NCBI RefSeq assembly: GCF_030711595.1
Contig: NZ_JAUJUJ010000006.1
Location: 41,176-105,175, forward strand
DNA from: Stenotrophomonas sp. YIM B06876
GTDB taxonomy: Bacteria > Pseudomonadota > Gammaproteobacteria > Xanthomonadales > Xanthomonadaceae
Direction: 5' to 3'
DNA: 64,000 bases
The notes under the pieces are model-generated. The model was not told where the DNA came from, ran no database searches, and worked only from the letters and a program-made list of their open reading frames with translations. Both the position numbers and the translations under genes were made by a program. Of the stretch, positions 43,943-54,418 are shown piece by piece (position 1 is the stretch's first letter; every line of letters starts with the position of its first letter).

Positions 43943-45928
43943 ATGCTGGATTTCCTCAATCCTCCCCAACGCGCCGCGGTATTGCACTGCGAAGGTCCCT
44001 TGCTGGTGCTGGCCGGTGCCGGCAGCGGCAAGACGCGGGTGATCGTGGAGAAAATCGCGCACCTGATCGCCACCGGGCGTTACCCGGCCAGGCGCATTGC
44101 CGCGATCACCTTCACCAACAAGTCGGCCAAGGAAATGCGCGAGCGCGTGGCCAAGCGCCTGCACGGCAGTGACGCCGACGAGGTGACCATCTGCACGTTC
44201 CACGCACTGGGGCTGAAATTCCTGCAGATCGAGCACGCCGCGGCGGGGCTCAAGCGCGGCTTTTCGATTTTCGATGCCGACGACGCGCACGCGCAGATCA
44301 AGGATCTGCTGGGCGGCACGACGGCCAAGCCGGACGATATCGAGGACGTGAAGAACCTGATCTCGCGGGCCAAGAACGGTGGCTTGTCGCCCGAGCAGGC
44401 GGCGATGGCCGCGCGCAGCAGCCGCGAGAAGAACGCGGCCATGGTCTACGCGCTGTACCAGGCGCGCCTGACCGCGTTCAACGCGGTCGACTTCGATGAC
44501 CTGATCCGGCTGCCGGTGCAGGTGCTGGAGGAACATCCGGACCTCGCCCTGGCCTGGCGCGAACGCATCGGCTATCTGCTGGTCGACGAGTGCCAGGACA
44601 CCAACGATGCCCAGTACCGGCTGCTCAAGCAGCTGGCCGGGCCGCGTGGCAACTTCACCTGCGTGGGTGATGACGACCAGTCGATCTACGCCTGGCGCGG
44701 TGCCAATCCGGAAAACCTGCAGCAGATGGGGCGCGATTACCCGGCGCTGGAAATCATCAAGCTGGAGCAGAACTACCGCTGCTCCAACCGGGTGCTGCGC
44801 GCGGCCAATGCGCTGATCGCCAACAACCCGCACGAGCACCTGAAGACGCTGTGGTCCGATCAGGCCGATGGCGAGCGCATCCGCGTGTGGGAGTGCCGCA
44901 ACAGCGAGCACGAGGCGGAGAAGGTGGCCGCGGAGATCCAGTTCATCGCCACCAGCCGGCGGGTGCCGTGGAGCGATTTCTGCATCCTGTTCCGCGGCAA
45001 TTTCCAGTCGCGGCCGCTGGAGAAGGCGATGCAGCTGGTCGGCGTGCCGTATCACCTGTCCGGCGGCACGGTGTTCCTGGAGCGGCAGGAAGTGAAGGAC
45101 ACGCTGGCCTGGCTGCGGCTGCTGGTGAACCCGGATGACGACACCGCGTTCATGCGCGCGGTGCAGTCGCCCAAGCGCGAAGTCGGCGCCGGCACCCTGG
45201 CCAAGCTGGCCGAACTGGCCTCCAGCAAGGGCATGCCGATGGCGCAGGCGGCCGAGAGCCTGGGCGCGTTGTCGCAGCTGCCACCGCGCGCGGCCAACGG
45301 CCTGAGCCGCTTCACCGACATCGTGCGTGATCTGCGCATGCAGATGTCCGGCATTTCTTCCGGCGACCTGGTGCGCCGGCTGGCCAAGGACTCGGGGCTG
45401 CTTTCGGAGCTGCGCAACCAGAGCAAGGACGAGGCCGGCTATCAGCGTCGCGCCGGCAACCTGGAAGAGCTGGCGCAGTGGTTTGAAAAGGGACCGCGCG
45501 GGGCCACGGCCGCCGACATGGCCGGGCAGCTGGCGCTGCTGTCGCGCAACGACAAGGATGACGGTGGCAACCAGGTGCGGATGATGACCCTGCACGCCTC
45601 CAAGGGACTGGAATTTCCCTATGTGTTCATCGTCGGCTGCGAGGACGGCGTGTTGCCGCACCAGGTGAGCCTGGACGAAGGCATGGTGCAGGAGGAACGC
45701 CGGCTGCTGTACGTGGGCATCACCCGCGCCAAGGTGCAGCTGTGGATGAGCTACAGCAAGCTCACCCGCAAGTTCGGCGAACACATCCGCCTCAAGCCCA
45801 GCCGCTTTTTCGCCGAGATTCCGGCCCAGGAGATCCAGCGCGACGGCGCCGACCCGGTGGCCGATGCCGCGCACAAGAAGGAACGCGCGCAGGCCGGGCT
45901 GGCGGCGATCGAGGCGCTGTTCGACTGA
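43943..45928 (+). CDS. rep: ATP-dependent DNA helicase Rep
   Basis: 661 residues if started at ATG 43943 (LNPPQRAAV follows almost at once, as in Rep); in-frame ATGs at 43919 and 43934 are possible, but a TAGACT hexamer immediately before 43919 would place transcription start beyond it. UvrD/Rep superfamily 1 motifs: Q motif, Walker A LAGAGSGKTR, VDECQDTND, GDDDQSIYAWRGA and the C-terminal LHASKGLEFPYVFIVG and YVGITRAK. A 3'-5' helicase that clears protein roadblocks and restarts forks. Confidence 0.96.
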   Translation: MLDFLNPPQRAAVLHCEGPLLVLAGAGSGKTRVIVEKIAHLIATGRYPARRIAAITFTNKSAKEMRERVAKRLHGSDADEVTICTFHALGLKFLQIEHAAAGLKRGFSIFDADDAHAQIKDLLGGTTAKPDDIEDVKNLISRAKNGGLSPEQAAMAARSSREKNAAMVYALYQARLTAFNAVDFDDLIRLPVQVLEEHPDLALAWRERIGYLLVDECQDTNDAQYRLLKQLAGPRGNFTCVGDDDQSIYAWRGANPENLQQMGRDYPALEIIKLEQNYRCSNRVLRAANALIANNPHEHLKTLWSDQADGERIRVWECRNSEHEAEKVAAEIQFIATSRRVPWSDFCILFRGNFQSRPLEKAMQLVGVPYHLSGGTVFLERQEVKDTLAWLRLLVNPDDDTAFMRAVQSPKREVGAGTLAKLAELASSKGMPMAQAAESLGALSQLPPRAANGLSRFTDIVRDLRMQMSGISSGDLVRRLAKDSGLLSELRNQSKDEAGYQRRAGNLEELAQWFEKGPRGATAADMAGQLALLSRNDKDDGGNQVRMMTLHASKGLEFPYVFIVGCEDGVLPHQVSLDEGMVQEERRLLYVGITRAKVQLWMSYSKLTRKFGEHIRLKPSRFFAEIPAQEIQRDGADPVADAAHKKERAQAGLAAIEALFD

Positions 45929-46016
45929 GGGCGGATTGGCGCACGCGGCGGGGGCGCTTGTCAGCCGGCGGCGCTGGCTTCACCCTCGGCGGCATTCCGA
46001 TGTCGAGGAGGTGGTC

Positions 46017-46547
46017 ATGACGGTCGTGATTGAAACCGCGCGCCTGCGCCTGCGCCATCTGCGCGCCGACGCGTCCGATGCGGCGGCGATGCTGGAGCTG
46101 CTCAACGAACCCGCCTTCCACCGCCACATTGGCGACCGCGGCGTACGCACCGTGGAGCAGGCCTGCGACTACATCCGCAACGGCGCATTGGCCAGCTACG
46201 CGCAACACGGCTTCGGCATGTACGCGATCGAACGCCGCCACGACGGTGCCTGGCTGGGCAACGCCGGACTGGTGCGCCGCGCTGGGCTGCCCAGCGCGGA
46301 CCTCGGCTATGCCCTGCTGCAACGTCATGCCGGCCAGGGCTATGCGCGGGAGGCCGCGCGGGCGGTGGTGGCTCACGCCCGGCACAGCCTGGGCCTGCAC
46401 GCGCTGTGCGCGATCGTGGCACCGGGAAATCAGCGCTCGGTCGCGCTGCTGGAAACGCTCGCCTTCCAGGCCGCCGGCACGACCCGCCTGCCCGGCAAGG
46501 ACGAACAGCTGCTGCTGTTCGTCAATGTGCCCGCAGCCGCCCTGTAG
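46017..46547 (+). CDS. GNAT-family acetyltransferase (RimJ/RimL type)
   Basis: 176 residues; AGGAGG lies five bases before ATG 46017. Acetyltransferase_3 wording: IETARLRLRHL at the N-terminus, YAIERRHDGAWLGNAGLV, then the CoA-binding AGQGYAREAARAVV (about 101-114, Q/RxxGxG/A) and the IVAPGNQRSVALLETLAF motif. Such enzymes acetylate protein N-termini or small molecules; the substrate is not predictable. Lies between rep and convergent yceH. Confidence 0.9.
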   Translation: MTVVIETARLRLRHLRADASDAAAMLELLNEPAFHRHIGDRGVRTVEQACDYIRNGALASYAQHGFGMYAIERRHDGAWLGNAGLVRRAGLPSADLGYALLQRHAGQGYAREAARAVVAHARHSLGLHALCAIVAPGNQRSVALLETLAFQAAGTTRLPGKDEQLLLFVNVPAAAL

Positions 46548-46601
46548 GCGCGACCTCAGCCACGAGCGTATTGCGGACGCAGGTCGCGACTCACCGCGCT
46601 C

Positions 46602-47288
46602 CTACAGTGCGCCTGCGGATGAAGGGGCCGGTGACCCGCCGTCCAGCTGCTGCTGCAGCCGGGCCAGTTGTTCCTGCAACGCGGCGACGCTGGTTTCCAG
46701 CTGTTGCACGCGCTCTTCCAATGCGCTGTTGCCTGCGCTTACCGGCGCGCGGTACTGCGCGGCCAGGGCCTCTCCATCCACCGGGCCGCATAGCAGATGC
46801 ATGTAGCGGTCTTCGCGCTGGCCGCTGGCGCGCGGCAGCAGCACCGCCAGTTCGCGCTGGACCAGGCGCTCAAGGTGGTGGCGCACGTCTTCACCATCGG
46901 CGAATTTGACCAGCCGTTCGCTGCGCGTGAACAGTTCGGCCACGGTCTGCGGGCCGCGCAGCAACAGCAGGCCGAGCAGTGCGGTCTGCTGGCGGGTAAG
47001 GTCGAGCATCGCGCCGGTGCGGTGCTCGTAGCGTTCGGCGCGCGAAGAGTACTGCTGCCGCGCCAGGCCCAGTGTTTCCAGCTGACGCAGGGCGTGGTGC
47101 ACATCACCGGTGGACAGCGCCATCACCGGCTCACGCGCGGTCTTCTGGTTGGCGGCCACCTGCGCGGCATTGACCGTGAGCGGATAGGTGTCCGGGGTGG
47201 TCGCCTCTTTTTCGATCAGGCAACCCAGAGTGCGCGCCTGCGCGGCAGTGAGGACGGGAAGGGCGGGGCTCTGGGGGGCTTCGGTCAT
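46602..47288 (-). CDS. YceH family protein (DUF480)
   Basis: 228 residues from ATG 47288. Two winged-helix modules: [21 protein letters not shown] and [16 protein letters not shown] mark the family start; [20 protein letters not shown] marks the second. A coiled coil ends the protein ([26 protein letters not shown]). Family role is unresolved, though the fold suggests nucleic-acid binding. A longer frame upstream to 48158 crosses the divergent phosphatase gene and is rejected. Confidence 0.92.
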   Translation of the reverse strand: MTEAPQSPALPVLTAAQARTLGCLIEKEATTPDTYPLTVNAAQVAANQKTAREPVMALSTGDVHHALRQLETLGLARQQYSSRAERYEHRTGAMLDLTRQQTALLGLLLLRGPQTVAELFTRSERLVKFADGEDVRHHLERLVQRELAVLLPRASGQREDRYMHLLCGPVDGEALAAQYRAPVSAGNSALEERVQQLETSVAALQEQLARLQQQLDGGSPAPSSAGAL

Positions 47289-47399
47289 GGTCGGATTCCG
47301 GTCGCGCAGGGGGCGCAAGGATAGCCGACCGGCAGCCGCGGCAAGATCGCCCCGGCGCGAGCCGGTAAACTGGCGCGAATCTGTAACCGGTGGTTGCCC

Positions 47400-48308
47400 A
47401 TGTCCCGTATCCCGACCTTTTCCCTGCTGGCCTGCTCGCTGCTGGCGTTGACCGCCTGCGCCCCGGCCGGATCGTTGACCCGCGCCCCGGCCGCCGCCGC
47501 CGAGCCGGTGGCCGGGGTGGCCGCGCCGGCCAACGACAACCTCAACGCGGTGCTGTGGGTGCAGCGCTCGGACGAATACCGCGCGCTGTCGCTGCAGACC
47601 TGGCGCGCGGCGGCCCGGCTGCTGGACCAGGCGGTGGCCGATCCGCACTGGAATGCCTTGCTGCCCGAAGAAGGCGGCGCGCGCGACACCCGTGGGCTGA
47701 AGCCGGCGGTCGTGGTCGATGTCGATGAGACCGTGCTCGACAACTCGCCCTACCAGGCGCGGGTGGTGATCGAGGGCGGCAGCTACAACGATGCCAGCTG
47801 GGCCGAATGGGTGGCCGAGCGCAAGGCCAAAGCCGTCCCCGGCGCCGTGGAGTTCGCGCGGGCGGCCGCGGCCAAGGGCGTGACCATGATCTACCTCACC
47901 AACCGCACCGAGGCGATGAAGCAGGACACCCTGGCCAACCTGCGCCAGGCCGGCTTCCCGGTGGCCGACGACAGCGTGTACCTGGGGCTCGGTGTGAACG
48001 TGCCCGGCTGCGAGCAGCATGGCAGCGAGAAGGGCTGCCGGCGCCAGCTGGTGGCGCAGAAGTACCGCGTGCTGATGCAGTTCGGCGACCAGATCACCGA
48101 TTTCGTGCAGATCACCGACAACCGCTACGCCACCCGCCGCACGCTGATGGAACAGCACGATGCCTGGATCGGCCAGCGCTGGTGGGTGATCCCGGGGCCG
48201 ACCTACGGCGGCTGGGAGGCGGCGGCGTTCAACAACAGGTGGTCGCTGCCTGAAGACATCCGCCGCCAGGCCAAGCGGGATGCGCTGGAGCTGGAGACCA
48301 CGCCGTGA
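47400..48308 (+). CDS. HAD acid phosphatase, 5'-nucleotidase lipoprotein e(P4) family
   Basis: 302 residues with a lipoprotein signal (ALTAC, Cys20). HAD motif [13 protein letters not shown], motif II YLTNR and the later GD/ITD acid motif characterise class C acid phosphatases such as e(P4), which dephosphorylate nucleotides, including NAD-derived NMN, at the outer membrane. It overlaps pyrF by GTGA, so the two are coupled; both belong to nucleotide metabolism. Confidence 0.93.
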   Translation: MSRIPTFSLLACSLLALTACAPAGSLTRAPAAAAEPVAGVAAPANDNLNAVLWVQRSDEYRALSLQTWRAAARLLDQAVADPHWNALLPEEGGARDTRGLKPAVVVDVDETVLDNSPYQARVVIEGGSYNDASWAEWVAERKAKAVPGAVEFARAAAAKGVTMIYLTNRTEAMKQDTLANLRQAGFPVADDSVYLGLGVNVPGCEQHGSEKGCRRQLVAQKYRVLMQFGDQITDFVQITDNRYATRRTLMEQHDAWIGQRWWVIPGPTYGGWEAAAFNNRWSLPEDIRRQAKRDALELETTP

Positions 48309-49054
48309 GTCGCGCGCCCCTGTCGCTGGGTCCCCGCGAACGGCTGATCTTCGCGCTGGACGTGCCCGGCCGCGCGCAGGCGATCGAGTGGGTGGAGCGG
48401 CTCGGCGATGCGGTGTCGTTCTACAAGATCGGCATGGAGCTGCTGGCCTCGGGCGAGTATTTCGACGTGCTCGAGGAACTGGCGCGGCGCGACAAGCGCG
48501 TGTTCGTCGACCTCAAGTTCTTCGATATTCCCGCCACGGTCGCCGGGGTGATCCGGCGGCTGTCGCAGTGGCCGGTCAGCTACGCCACGATCCATGGCTG
48601 GCACCCGGCGATGATGGAGGCCGCGGCGACGGCCAACAGCTCGGACATGCGGCTGCTGGCCGTCACCGTGCTGACCTCGATGGGCCGCGCCGATCTGGCC
48701 CGGATGGGGCTGGACCGCGCGCCGGTGGACGTGGTGGTCGAGCGCGCGCTGGCCGCGCAGGCCGCCGGAATCGACGGGGTGATCGCCTCGGGCCAGGAAG
48801 CGGCGCCGATCCGCGCCGCCACCGGCGCCGGGTTCTCGATCGTCTGCCCCGGCATCCGCGCCGGTGGCCCGGTGGGCGATGACCAGCAGCGCACGGTGGG
48901 GGTGGCGCAGGCGTTTGCCGATGGCGCCGATGCCATCGTGGTCGGCCGGCCGATCCGGCTGGCGCCCGATCCGCGCGCGGCCGCGGAGGCGATCCAGAGT
49001 GAAATATCCAATGCGATAACAATTAAAATCAATGACTTGAGATTGATAAATTGA
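48305..49054 (+). CDS. pyrF: Orotidine 5'-phosphate decarboxylase
   Basis: 249 residues, starting with GTG that overlaps the previous stop. OMP decarboxylase features: [15 protein letters not shown], the catalytic [13 protein letters not shown] with Asp69, Lys71 and Asp74, and IVVGRPI near the C-terminus. It makes UMP in pyrimidine synthesis. The last 17 residues (after EAIQSE) come from abruptly AT-rich DNA and are rich in Ile, Asn and Lys, unlike the rest of the protein. Confidence 0.96.
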   Translation: MSRAPLSLGPRERLIFALDVPGRAQAIEWVERLGDAVSFYKIGMELLASGEYFDVLEELARRDKRVFVDLKFFDIPATVAGVIRRLSQWPVSYATIHGWHPAMMEAAATANSSDMRLLAVTVLTSMGRADLARMGLDRAPVDVVVERALAAQAAGIDGVIASGQEAAPIRAATGAGFSIVCPGIRAGGPVGDDQQRTVGVAQAFADGADAIVVGRPIRLAPDPRAAAEAIQSEISNAITIKINDLRLIN

Positions 49055-49144
49055 AGTGTTGAATTAACTTTTGGTGACCGGTAGGATTCGCGTTGTCCGG
49101 CCTTGCCGGCAGGTGTGCCACACCATGTTCTACCGGCGTCGTGC

Positions 49145-49192
49145 CGGCTTGAGGAGGTTTGCCATCGGCAACGGGGCGGCCTCTTTTTTTTA
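49145..49192 (+). terminator. Possible terminator downstream of pyrF
   Basis: Within the 234-base gap 49055-49288, GAGG is followed by TTGCC/GGCAA, then CCTC and a run of eight T. The stem is interrupted, so this is a weak call. The first 25 bases of the gap are strongly AT-rich. No gene is seen in the gap. Confidence 0.4.
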
Positions 49193-49288
49193 TCGGGGCC
49201 GCCCAGGGGCGGGGCGTGACGGCGGTGCTTGCCGCTGTCAGGGTGCAGGCCGCAAGATGCGGGCCGCCCCGGGGAGGAGTTCGACGTC

Positions 49289-50257
49289 ATGTCACGCCGT
49301 TCATCGAGCACGCATCGCTGCTGGTTGTTGCTGTCCTTATGTGCCGTGGCGCTGGCTGCCGGCTGCCGCCGCGAAAGCGCGGAATTGCCGGGTGCCGAGA
49401 CCGGGCCGGCCTCGGCGGTGCGCCAGCTGGCGCACTACCTGAAGGACGACGATCTGGTCGGCTACGCCCGTGCAGCAGTACCGCCGGCGCAGTACACCCG
49501 GCTGGAAGCGGCCTGGAGCGCCGGCGACAGCCGCTGGCCGCTGAGCGAGCTGCCGTTGCACCAGAAACTTCCCGGCATCCTCGCCACCCTGTCGGCGGCC
49601 GATGCGGAAACCCGGCTGCAGCGCGCCTTCAAGACCCAGATCGCCGGCCAGGCGGCCGGAGTGCGGCAGGCGGCGCATTCGCTGGGCCTGTTCGGCGCGC
49701 AGTACCTGGGCAGCCAGGGCGACTACAGCGCCGAGCAGCGTGCCCATTATGTGCAGCTGGTCAGCGCGCTGAGCGAGTGGGCGATGGCCGCGCCGCTGTC
49801 CGATCCGAAGCTGGCGCAAAAGGCGATCGGCAACTTGACCGCGGTGGCCCGTGCGGCCGGATTGGACAGCGATGCCGCGTTCCAGCAGGCCGGTATGAGC
49901 GGCAGCCTGCAACGGCTGGGACCGGTGCTGCATGGCTTCAAGCAGGTGCTGGCCAGCTACGGATTGTCGCTGGATGACAGCCTGACGCAGCTGCGCGCCG
50001 GGCTGGTGGTCGAGCGCGGCGATCAGGCCACGGTGCGGGTGCAATATCCGCTGGCCGGCAAGGAACTGGACATCCAGGTGCCCCTGGTCCGCCGGGAGGG
50101 TCGCTGGTATCTGGCGCAGATCCTGACCGAGGTGGATACGGTGCTGGCCGCGGCGGCGGCCGCGGAAGCGGCACGGGGGGCTGCGCCGCCCACCGCAGAC
50201 CCCGCCGGCGCGCCGGATGCGGCGGAAAAGCCCGCCATTTCATCGGCTAAGCCATAA
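49289..50257 (+). CDS. Lipoprotein of unknown function
   Basis: 322 residues; GGGGAGGAG precedes ATG 49289. Signal with lipobox LAAGC (Cys26). The mature protein is helical (ASAVRQLAHYLKDDDLVGYARAAVPP) with a beta-rich part near VVERGDQATVRVQYPLAGKELDIQVPLVRREGRWYL, similar in shape to domains that follow a repeated helical region in other xanthomonad lipoproteins. Its stop overlaps the plsB start (TAATG). I do not recognise a characterised homologue. Confidence 0.8.
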   Translation: MSRRSSSTHRCWLLLSLCAVALAAGCRRESAELPGAETGPASAVRQLAHYLKDDDLVGYARAAVPPAQYTRLEAAWSAGDSRWPLSELPLHQKLPGILATLSAADAETRLQRAFKTQIAGQAAGVRQAAHSLGLFGAQYLGSQGDYSAEQRAHYVQLVSALSEWAMAAPLSDPKLAQKAIGNLTAVARAAGLDSDAAFQQAGMSGSLQRLGPVLHGFKQVLASYGLSLDDSLTQLRAGLVVERGDQATVRVQYPLAGKELDIQVPLVRREGRWYLAQILTEVDTVLAAAAAAEAARGAAPPTADPAGAPDAAEKPAISSAKP

Positions 50258-52884
50258 TGTTGCCGATGTCGAAACACAATTCCCCTGCCCCCCCGGGCGA
50301 TATGCCCGCACCCCCGTCCACCGAGGCGATGCCCGCCGCTGCGGTCGCGCCGCATCTGCCCGGTGCCCAGCCGGTGCCTGCCCGGGGCGGCCGCCGCCCG
50401 TTGTGGGCGCGCCTGCTGGGCCGGCTGGTCGAGCCGTGGCTGACGCTGAAGATCGAGCCGGAACTGCCCGACCCTTACAACGATGGCCGGCCGCTGCTGT
50501 ACGTGCTGGAGGACTACGGGCTGTCCAATGCGCTGATCCTGGACAAGGCCTGCCGTCAAGCCGGGTTGCCGTCGCCGCTGGTGCCGTTGACCGGCGATCC
50601 GACCGGCCGCCGCCGCGCCTATCTGGCGCTGTCACGCCGCTCCGGCAACAACCTGCTGATTCCCGAGCAGCGCGGCGCCAAGACCCATTCCGATTCGCTG
50701 GCCAAGGTGCTGCAGGCGCATCGGGCCAACGGCGGGCTGGATGTGCATCTGGTGCCGGTGTCGATTTTTGTCGGCCGTGCCCCGGACAAGCAGAGTGGCT
50801 GGTTCGCGGTGCTGTTCTCGGAAAACTGGGCGCTGGTAGGCCGTTTCCGCCGGTTGCTGGCGGTGCTGCTCAACGGCCGCAGCACCATCGTGCGTTTCGC
50901 CGCGCCCATTTCGCTGCGTCAGACCGTCGATGAAGGGCTGGAGCCGGAACGCACGGTGCGCAAGCTGCAGCGCGTGCTGCGCGCGCACTTCCGCCGCATC
51001 CGTGAGTCGGTGATCGGCCCGGACCTGTCCACCCGCCGGCTGCTGGTGGACAAGGTGCTGGAAGCCGATTCGGTGCGCGAAGCCATTGCGATCCAGGCCA
51101 AGCGCGACAATTCCAAACCGGCCGACGCCTGGCGGAAGGCCCATGGCTACGCCTGGGAGATCGCCGCCGACTACTCCGCGCCGGTGGTGCGTTCGGCCAG
51201 CTTCATGCTCAGCCATGTCTGGAACCGCATCTACGCCGGCGTGCTGGTGCATCACCTGGACAAGTTCAAGGCCGCCGCGCCCGGCCACGAAGTGGTCTAT
51301 GTGCCCAGCCACCGCAGCCACATGGACTACCTGCTGCTGAGCTACCTGCTGTACGACCGCGGCATCGTGCCGCCGCACATCGTGGCCGGCATCAACCTCA
51401 ACCTGCCGGTGGTCGGCACCCTGCTGCGCAAGGGTGGCGCGTTTTTCATCCGCCGCTCGATCCGCGGCAACGCGCTGTATTCGGCGGTGCTGAGCGAGTA
51501 CGTGGCGCAGCTGGTGGGCGGTGGTTATTCGATCGAATACTTCGTCGAAGGCGGGCGCTCGCGCACCGGCCGGTTGCTGCAGCCCAAGGGCGGCATGATC
51601 TCGATGACGCTGCGCGCGTTCCTGCGCCAGCCACGCAAACCGGTGCTGTTCCAGCCGATCTACATCGGCTACGAAAAGCTGATGGAAGGCGGCAGCTACC
51701 TGGACGAGCTGTCCGGGCGGCCGAAGGAAAAGGAGTCGATCTGGTCGCTGCTGTGGGGCATCCCCAAGGTGCTCAAGCAGAACTACGGCCAGGTGGTGGT
51801 GAACTTCGGTGAGCCGATCGCGCTCAATGACGTGCTGGCCGAGCAGGCCCCGGAATGGGATGGCAGCCCGGTCGGCGAGGACGAAAAGCCGTCCTGGCTG
51901 TCGGGCACGGTGGATACGCTGGCCGAGCAGATCCAAGTCCGCATCAACGGCGCCGCCGACGTCAATCCGATCAACCTGCTGGCGCTGGCCCTGCTGTCCA
52001 CCCCCAAGCACGCCATGGGCGAGGCCGACCTGATCGCGCAGATCCAGCTGTGCACGACCCTGCTGGTGGAACTGCCGTATTCGGAGCGGGTCACGGTGAC
52101 GCCGCATTCGCCGGAACGGATCATCGCCCACGCCGAGGAAATCAACGTTCTCACCCGCATCAAGCATCCGCTGGGCGATGTGCTCAGTGTCAGTGGCGAC
52201 AACGCGGTGCTGCTGAGCTACTTCCGCAACAACGTGGTGCACCTGTTCACCGCCTCCTCGTGGGTGGCCTGCTGTTTCCAGAACAACCGCCGCATGAGCC
52301 GCGGCGGGCTGCTGCGGCTGGGTCGCGGGTTGTACCCGTTCCTGCAGGCCGAGCTGTTCCTGCCGTGGAGCGAGGACCAGTTCGCCGCCCGCATCGACCA
52401 GACCATCGACGTGTTCATGCGCGAGGGGCTGTTGCAGCAGGTCAACGAGGACGACGGCGGCATGCTCACGCGCAACACCGGACAGACCGACGAGGTGTTC
52501 CGCCTGCGGGCCATCGGGCACTCGCTGCAGCAGGCGTTCGAGCGCTATTACATCGCCATCTCGGTGCTGGTGAAGAACGGCCCGGGCGTGCTCGGCGCCG
52601 GCGAGCTGGAAAGCCTGTGCCAGCAGGCGGCGCAACGGCTGAGCCTGCTGTACGCACCGGCCGCGCCGGAATTCTTCGACCGCACCCTGTTCCGGGGCTT
52701 CATCCAGAAGCTGCGCGAGCTGCGCCTGGTATGGCCGGACGAGAACAGCAAGCTGCTGTTCGATGACCGGCTCGATGCGTGGGCCAAGGACGCCCGCTAC
52801 ATCCTCGGCCGCGAGCTGCGCCACACCATCGAGCGGGTCAGCCCGGAAGCGGCCAAGCCGGAAGAGCCAGCGCCGCAGGACTGA
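50257..52884 (+). CDS. plsB: Glycerol-3-phosphate 1-O-acyltransferase PlsB
   Basis: 875 residues (ATG 50266 is an alternative start). The acyltransferase HX4D motif is His352-Asp357 in SHRSHMDYLLLSYLLY; FFIRRS and EGGRSRTGRLLQPKGG are the downstream substrate motifs. Long N- and C-terminal helical regions are usual for PlsB. It acylates sn-glycerol 3-phosphate at position 1, the first step of phospholipid synthesis, on the inner membrane. Coupled to the upstream lipoprotein gene. Confidence 0.96.
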   Translation: MLPMSKHNSPAPPGDMPAPPSTEAMPAAAVAPHLPGAQPVPARGGRRPLWARLLGRLVEPWLTLKIEPELPDPYNDGRPLLYVLEDYGLSNALILDKACRQAGLPSPLVPLTGDPTGRRRAYLALSRRSGNNLLIPEQRGAKTHSDSLAKVLQAHRANGGLDVHLVPVSIFVGRAPDKQSGWFAVLFSENWALVGRFRRLLAVLLNGRSTIVRFAAPISLRQTVDEGLEPERTVRKLQRVLRAHFRRIRESVIGPDLSTRRLLVDKVLEADSVREAIAIQAKRDNSKPADAWRKAHGYAWEIAADYSAPVVRSASFMLSHVWNRIYAGVLVHHLDKFKAAAPGHEVVYVPSHRSHMDYLLLSYLLYDRGIVPPHIVAGINLNLPVVGTLLRKGGAFFIRRSIRGNALYSAVLSEYVAQLVGGGYSIEYFVEGGRSRTGRLLQPKGGMISMTLRAFLRQPRKPVLFQPIYIGYEKLMEGGSYLDELSGRPKEKESIWSLLWGIPKVLKQNYGQVVVNFGEPIALNDVLAEQAPEWDGSPVGEDEKPSWLSGTVDTLAEQIQVRINGAADVNPINLLALALLSTPKHAMGEADLIAQIQLCTTLLVELPYSERVTVTPHSPERIIAHAEEINVLTRIKHPLGDVLSVSGDNAVLLSYFRNNVVHLFTASSWVACCFQNNRRMSRGGLLRLGRGLYPFLQAELFLPWSEDQFAARIDQTIDVFMREGLLQQVNEDDGGMLTRNTGQTDEVFRLRAIGHSLQQAFERYYIAISVLVKNGPGVLGAGELESLCQQAAQRLSLLYAPAAPEFFDRTLFRGFIQKLRELRLVWPDENSKLLFDDRLDAWAKDARYILGRELRHTIERVSPEAAKPEEPAPQD

Positions 52885-53173
52885 TCGCGGGACATCACCG
52901 CGGCGCTTGCCGCCGGGCGCGATCGGGTCCGCTGATTGCGTGGCCGCGCCGGGATCCGGCGCGTGGCGAGGCGTTCATCGGCGCGGCGCCCGGTTGCCCA
53001 CCTGCAGCGTCACGCCGCGTTCGACCGCGCGGGGTGCCGTGATTGCCGCCGGTGCTTTGCGGCAGGGCTCGGCCATCGTCAACAGCGGGATGAGCGTGGC
53101 GATGGCGCCTGCGCGGCAGGTCGATCCGCGCCCGCTGCTGCCGGCCGAGGTCAGCGGGCGCGCGCTGCGCCTC
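52885..53173. other. 289-base gap after plsB without a recognised gene
   Basis: Overlapping frames here have no domain-like wording. No terminator with a T-run is visible. One strand faces the end of the small DUF465 gene. Confidence 0.4.
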
Positions 53174-53377
53174 TCACGCCGGCTCGTCGGGGGTCAGCAG
53201 GTCCTGCAGCCGGCCGATGCAGTCCTTCAACTGCAGCTTGCGCCGCTTCAGGCGCTTGGCTTCCAGTTCGTCGTCGGGGTTGGCCGGGATGCGCCGGATC
53301 TGTTCGTCGAGCGCGCGATGTTCGGCCTGCAGTTCGGCAAGGCGCTGGCGCAGCTGTTCGGGCGGCATGGTTTCCAC
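53174..53377 (-). CDS. DUF465 / YdcH-type small coiled-coil protein
   Basis: 67 residues ([17 protein letters not shown] start; Met at residue 4 is an alternative). The sequence is a helical hairpin with the DUF465 wording [15 protein letters not shown] and [17 protein letters not shown]. Function unknown; these proteins are frequent in proteobacteria. It is divergent from ttcA with an 80-base gap. Confidence 0.85.
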   Translation of the reverse strand: METMPPEQLRQRLAELQAEHRALDEQIRRIPANPDDELEAKRLKRRKLQLKDCIGRLQDLLTPDEPA

Positions 53378-53457
53378 GGACCTGGAGCATACACAGCTAT
53401 GGGCTGGCCGGGTGGCGGGGGCCGTGCGGCGGAGTACGAGCCGGTAGAATGGCGTGG

Positions 53458-54369
53458 ATGAGCGCCGTTATTCCCCTGCCCGATCCCGTCATGCGCGCCC
53501 GTGATCCGCACATGGATCCCAGTGCGCATGCGCGCCTCGGCAAGCGCCTGCGCCACCAGGTGGGCCAGGCGATCGCCGACTTCGGCATGATCGAGGCCGG
53601 CGACAGGGTGATGGTGTGCCTGTCCGGCGGCAAGGACAGCTACACCCTGCTGGACCTGCTGCTGCAGCTGCGGAAGAAGGCGCCGGTGCCGTTCGAACTG
53701 GTTGCGGTCAATCTGGACCAGAAACAGCCCGGTTTCCCCGAACACGTGCTGCCGGATTACCTGCAGGCGCTGGGCGTGCCGTTCCAGATCATCGAACAGG
53801 ACACCTATTCGGTGGTCCGCCGGGTGATACCGCAGGGCAAGACCCTGTGTTCGCTGTGCTCGCGGCTGCGGCGCGGCGCGCTGTACCGGCATGCGCGCGA
53901 GCACGGCTTCAGCAAGATTGCGCTGGGCCACCATCGCGACGACATGGTGGCCACGTTCTTCATGAACCTGTTCCACCACGCCAAGCTCTCGGCCATGCCG
54001 CCGAAGCTGCGCAGTGACGATGGCGCGCATGTGGTGATCCGCCCGCTGGCCTACGTGCGCGAGGCCGATATCGTCGACTACGCGCGGGCGCGCCGGTTTC
54101 CGATCATTCCGTGCACGCTGTGCGGCAGCCAGCAGAACCTGCAGCGCCAGCAGGTGGCGCGGATGCTGGCGCAGTGGGAACACCAGTACCCCGGCCGGGT
54201 CGAGCAGATTGCCCGCGCGCTGGGCAGCGTCGAGCCTTCGCAACTGGCCGATCCGGCGCTGTTCGACTTCATCGGGCTGGGCCGGGACCCGGCTGCGTCG
54301 CGGCCGGCCGTAGCGCCGTGGCCGGCCGATGCGGATGCCGGCGCAGCGGCTGAGACGCCGATCGCCTAA
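53458..54369 (+). CDS. ttcA: tRNA 2-thiocytidine synthetase TtcA
   Basis: 303 residues from ATG 53458 (an ATG at 53449 is also in frame). PP-loop SGGKDS (56-61), CSLC (Cys131, Cys134) and CTLC (Cys219, Cys222), which bind the 4Fe-4S cluster. The enzyme thiolates cytidine 32 in some tRNAs using ATP. The last 30 residues are an Ala/Pro-rich tail. Followed by rdgC after 49 bases. Confidence 0.95.
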   Translation: MSAVIPLPDPVMRARDPHMDPSAHARLGKRLRHQVGQAIADFGMIEAGDRVMVCLSGGKDSYTLLDLLLQLRKKAPVPFELVAVNLDQKQPGFPEHVLPDYLQALGVPFQIIEQDTYSVVRRVIPQGKTLCSLCSRLRRGALYRHAREHGFSKIALGHHRDDMVATFFMNLFHHAKLSAMPPKLRSDDGAHVVIRPLAYVREADIVDYARARRFPIIPCTLCGSQQNLQRQQVARMLAQWEHQYPGRVEQIARALGSVEPSQLADPALFDFIGLGRDPAASRPAVAPWPADADAGAAAETPIA

Positions 54370-54418
54370 CCTCGGGGCGCAGTGGCGTCCCTTCTTTCGA
54401 ACCTCTTGTTGGTAATCC

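Noticed and set aside
42980-45874. 964-codon minus-strand frame
   Set aside because: Antisense to rep and overlapping the Sel1-like gene in a different frame.
46602-48158. Longer N-terminus for the YceH gene
   Set aside because: It would run antisense through the phosphatase gene; the YceH family begins at Met 47288.
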